Source: Kiritimatiellales bacterium (lineage in GTDB: Bacteria; Verrucomicrobiota; Kiritimatiellia; Kiritimatiellales; Pontiellaceae). From it: a stretch of DNA of 9,028 nt. The notes beneath the pieces were generated by a model, which saw nothing but the letters and a program-made list of their open reading frames with translations, was not told the DNA's origin and did no database searches. Every line of letters starts with the position of its first letter. The first letter of the stretch is position 1. Where the stretch lies: contig WFRA01000141.1 in the NCBI GenBank assembly GCA_015486775.1, forward strand, positions 1 to 9,028. The letters are read 5' to 3'. A program made the translations under genes and the position numbers. Shown here one piece after another: positions 7,217 to 9,028 of the stretch.

Positions 7217-8032
7217 TTAGACTCCGGTAAAGGCTGAGAACCCGCCATCGACGGGGACGATGATGCCGCTAACAAATTTTGCCGCGTCCGAGATGAGGAA
7301 GTGAATGGTTCCATAAACCTCCTCCTGCTCGCCGAAACGACGGAAGGGGGTCTTGTTGATCACCTGCTGGCCGCGTTCGGTGTAGCTGCCGTCTTCGTTG
7401 ATTAGCAGCGCTCGATTTTGATTGCTGACGAAAAAGCCGGGGGCGATGGCGTTCACGCGGATGCTGTCGCCATACTTGAGCGCCATTTCGGTGGCCATCC
7501 ATTTGGTGAAGTTGTCGATGCCGGCCTTGGCGTTGGAATAGCCCAGCACGCGGGTGAGGCACTGCCCCGCGGACATGGAGGAAAAGTTGACCACGCAGCC
7601 GCTTCCCTGCGCCTTGAAGGCCTTGGCGAAGGTCATTGTCGGCATGACGGTTCCCTTGAGGTTGAGGTCGAGCACCTTGGAATAGTCGTCGATTTTTAGG
7701 TCGAATACATCCTGGTCGGGGCCGATGGTGGCACCCGGCATGTTGCCGCCCGCGCCATTGATGAGTACATCGATGCGACCCACGTCGGCCATGATTTTTT
7801 CGTAGACCGAATCGAGGGCTTCTTGGTTGAGCACGTTGCAGGCGTAGCCGCAGCATTTTTCGGAAATCTTTTTCGCCTCCGCGACGGTTTCGTCCACCTT
7901 GTCCTGGAACAGGTCGAGATAGATCACAAACGCTCCCTGCTCCTGGAGATATTTTGCGGTTCCGCCCGCCAGAACCCCGGCGGCTCCGGTCACGGCGATC
8001 GTTTTGCCCGATAGGTCGAATAGGTTTTTCAT
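7217..8032 (-). CDS. SDR oxidoreductase, D-mannonate/D-fructuronate type
   Basis: A 271-residue classical short-chain dehydrogenase. The cofactor loop TGAAGVLAG (15-23) is the GVLxG variant found in SDR-type mannonate oxidoreductases such as the Thermotoga fructuronate reductase. Asp40 at the end of the second strand suggests NAD(H). The NGAGG motif is at 92-96. The catalytic set is Asn124, Ser152, Tyr165 and Lys169 (YSNAK). The tail FVSGIIVPVDGGFSAFTGV-like ending and NAIAPGFF (194-201) fit that subfamily. It would interconvert D-fructuronate and D-mannonate in the cytosol; 5-ketogluconate reduction is another possibility. The start is the ATG at 8030-8032, with AAGGAG 5 nt upstream. A TTG eight codons earlier lies within a candidate operator and is unlikely. 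It is the first gene of the operon, divergent from the LacI-family gene. Confidence 0.88.
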   Translation of the reverse strand: MKNLFDLSGKTIAVTGAAGVLAGGTAKYLQEQGAFVIYLDLFQDKVDETVAEAKKISEKCCGYACNVLNQEALDSVYEKIMADVGRIDVLINGAGGNMPGATIGPDQDVFDLKIDDYSKVLDLNLKGTVMPTMTFAKAFKAQGSGCVVNFSSMSAGQCLTRVLGYSNAKAGIDNFTKWMATEMALKYGDSIRVNAIAPGFFVSNQNRALLINEDGSYTERGQQVINKTPFRRFGEQEEVYGTIHFLISDAAKFVSGIIVPVDGGFSAFTGV

Positions 8033-8037
8033 GATGG

Positions 8038-8043
8038 CTCCTT
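8038..8043 (-). promoter_or_regulatory. Ribosome binding site deciding the SDR start
   Basis: AAGGAG on the minus strand, 5 nt before the ATG at 8030-8032. It supports that ATG over the in-frame TTG at 8054-8056. Confidence 0.8.
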
Positions 8044-8051
8044 CTTTATTC

Positions 8052-8065
8052 CTCAAATGTTTGAG
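8052..8065. promoter_or_regulatory. Candidate LacI-family operator O1
   Basis: A perfect dyad CTCAAA-TG-TTTGAG, placed 20 bp upstream of the SDR start codon. A near copy sits 85 bp away (8137-8150), agreeing at 12 of 14 bases. Short even-spaced dyads in a divergent spacer next to a LacI-family gene are typical operator candidates. Binding here would block the operon's early transcript. Binding by the neighbouring regulator is inferred. Confidence 0.6.
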
Positions 8066-8095
8066 AGCGTGGTTTAGGCGTTGGCCGCAGATTTC

Positions 8096-8111
8096 GCAAG
8101 CAAAAACTTGC
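8096..8111. promoter_or_regulatory. Central dyad of the divergent spacer
   Basis: GCAAG (8096-8100) and CTTGC (8107-8111) flank a six-base CAAAAA centre. It lies almost midway between the two CTCAANNNNTTGAG dyads and could bind another regulator. With five-base arms, chance is a real alternative. Confidence 0.25.
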
Positions 8112-8113
8112 CT

Positions 8114-8141
8114 TTTATTTCGCCGGAATGCACTTTCTCAA
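8114..8141 (-). promoter_or_regulatory. Candidate operon promoter
   Basis: On the minus strand TTGAGA (8136-8141, 5 of 6 to the -35 consensus) and AATAAA (8114-8119, 4 of 6 to the -10 consensus) are 16 bp apart. The -35 overlaps dyad O2, and the leader would pass through dyad O1. A weaker alternative is TTGCGA (8094-8099) with TAAACC (8071-8076), spaced 17 bp, whose start would fall in O1. Either choice suits repression by a protein bound at these dyads. Confidence 0.35.
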
Positions 8142-8150
8142 TGGTTTGAG
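8137..8150. promoter_or_regulatory. Candidate LacI-family operator O2
   Basis: CTCAATGGTTTGAG, dyad arms CTCAA/TTGAG around a four-base centre, matching O1 at 12 of 14 positions. Its right arm shares three bases with the GAGGAG ribosome site (8148-8153) of the regulator gene, and it overlaps the candidate operon -35. Occupancy would therefore be expected to repress both directions, including autoregulation. Confidence 0.55.
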
Positions 8151-8161
8151 GAGAAAATGCT

Positions 8162-9028
8162 ATGGCGGTTAGCCAAAAACAGGTTGCGGAAAGGCTCGGG
8201 GTTTCGATCGCGCTGGTGTCGCGCGTGCTTTCGGGGAAGGCGGAGGCGATCGGCGTTGCGCCCGAAACCATCGAACGCGTTGCCAGGGTCGCGCGGGAGA
8301 TGGGCTATGTGCCCAACGCCGCCGCTCTGACCCTGAAAGGCAAATCGACCCGCACCATCGGGGTGGCGGTATACGATTTCAACGATCCCTTCTTCGGCGC
8401 ACTCATCAAGAAGATTCAGGTCCTCGCCCACGAACACACCTATTCGCTGGTGCTCGCCGGGTTCCTCAACCGCGTTCCCGATACGCGGGATCTGCTGGCG
8501 CTGCACAAGCACTCCATCGACGGGCTCCTGGTGCTCGGATCGGATGCCGAGGCGCAGTGGCTCCGGGATTTTCGGCACTTGCCTGTTGCCCGTATTGGAC
8601 ACGGCAACGACGCGGAAGGGAGCGTGCGCATAACCGTCGACGAACAGGATGCTGCCCGGCAGCTCGTCGGCCATCTGGCCGCCGCCGGAAAGAAAAACCT
8701 AGTTTATGTGTCCGGGGGCCTGCCAGCGCACCGCCTGCGCCGGGGGGCGCTTGAAAAGGCATCCTTGGATGTCGGCCTGGGATTTGCAGCGGTTCCGTCC
8801 GGGCGGGAGGATCCGTTTGCCGCCGGCGTGCAGGCCGCCCGCGAGGTGCTGGGAAAAGCGATGGAGGCCGATGCGCTGGTCTGCGCAACCGACCAGATCG
8901 CCATGGGGGCACTGCACGCCCTGGCCGAGGCGGGGGCTGAGGTTCCCGGGCGGCTGGCCGTTACGGGCTTCGACGACATTCCCTTCGCCGCGCAGTCCAT
9001 CCCGCCGCTCACCACCGTCCGCCAGCCG
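8162..9028 (+). CDS. LacI-family transcriptional regulator (3' end missing)
   Basis: 289 codons are present before the window ends in an open frame; a LacI-family protein is usually 330-350 residues, so roughly the last 40-60 are missing. The ATG at 8162 follows GAGGAG with 8 nt spacing. Residues about 4-24 form the helix-turn-helix (KQVAERLGVSIALVSRVLSG), and GYVPNAAA leads into the hinge. The periplasmic-binding-protein-like effector domain starts at TIGVAVYDFNDPFFGALI. Near the end are the family signatures CATDQIAMGALHAL and VTGFDDIPFA, then PPLTTVRQP. It is divergent from the sugar-acid operon across a 129-bp spacer with paired dyads, so it likely represses that operon and itself, released by a pathway sugar acid. 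The effector cannot be read from the sequence. Confidence 0.93.
   Translation, partial: MAVSQKQVAERLGVSIALVSRVLSGKAEAIGVAPETIERVARVAREMGYVPNAAALTLKGKSTRTIGVAVYDFNDPFFGALIKKIQVLAHEHTYSLVLAGFLNRVPDTRDLLALHKHSIDGLLVLGSDAEAQWLRDFRHLPVARIGHGNDAEGSVRITVDEQDAARQLVGHLAAAGKKNLVYVSGGLPAHRLRRGALEKASLDVGLGFAAVPSGREDPFAAGVQAAREVLGKAMEADALVCATDQIAMGALHALAEAGAEVPGRLAVTGFDDIPFAAQSIPPLTTVRQP

Overview
The window reads as a piece of a GC-rich bacterial chromosome. It holds a leucine tRNA, a purine biosynthesis gene (guaB), a five-gene catabolic operon on the minus strand, and a divergent LacI-family regulator cut by the right edge. Shine-Dalgarno sites are clear, the tRNA encodes its CCA end, and the operon is dedicated to sugar acids. 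Two tandem LarA-type genes and degenerate short repeats between genes would suit a saccharolytic member of the Verrucomicrobiota/Kiritimatiellota or Planctomycetota group. That placement is a guess from style, not from a marker gene.

Layout: tRNA-Leu(UAA) at 19-103 (+). A short gap with a degenerate 7-bp repeat follows. guaB (IMP dehydrogenase) lies at 160-1644 (-). The 1654-2085 gap has no convincing gene. It holds a candidate guaB promoter and an odd 146-bp element made of 8-bp TGGATNNN units, arranged in opposite orientations around a small hairpin. Then, reading leftward from 8032 to 2086 on the minus strand, come an SDR dehydrogenase of the D-mannonate/D-fructuronate oxidoreductase type, a PfkB sugar kinase, 6-phosphogluconate dehydrogenase (gnd), and two LarA-like nickel-dependent racemase/epimerase paralogues. 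Gaps between these genes are -4 to 38 nt. A LacI-family regulator starts at 8162 (+) and runs off the end. The 129-bp divergent spacer carries two near-identical dyads of the form CTCAANNNNTTGAG, good candidates for its operators.

The operon can be read as a complete route: D-fructuronate is reduced to D-mannonate (SDR), epimerised at C2 to D-gluconate (LarA type), phosphorylated to 6-phosphogluconate (PfkB kinase), and oxidatively decarboxylated to ribulose 5-phosphate (Gnd). This would bypass the usual mannonate dehydratase/KDG/KDPG route and rely on the nickel-pincer cofactor. The families and residues are visible in the sequence. The pathway order and substrates are inference. The cofactor-making genes (larB, larC, larE), a transporter and a uronate isomerase are not in the window.
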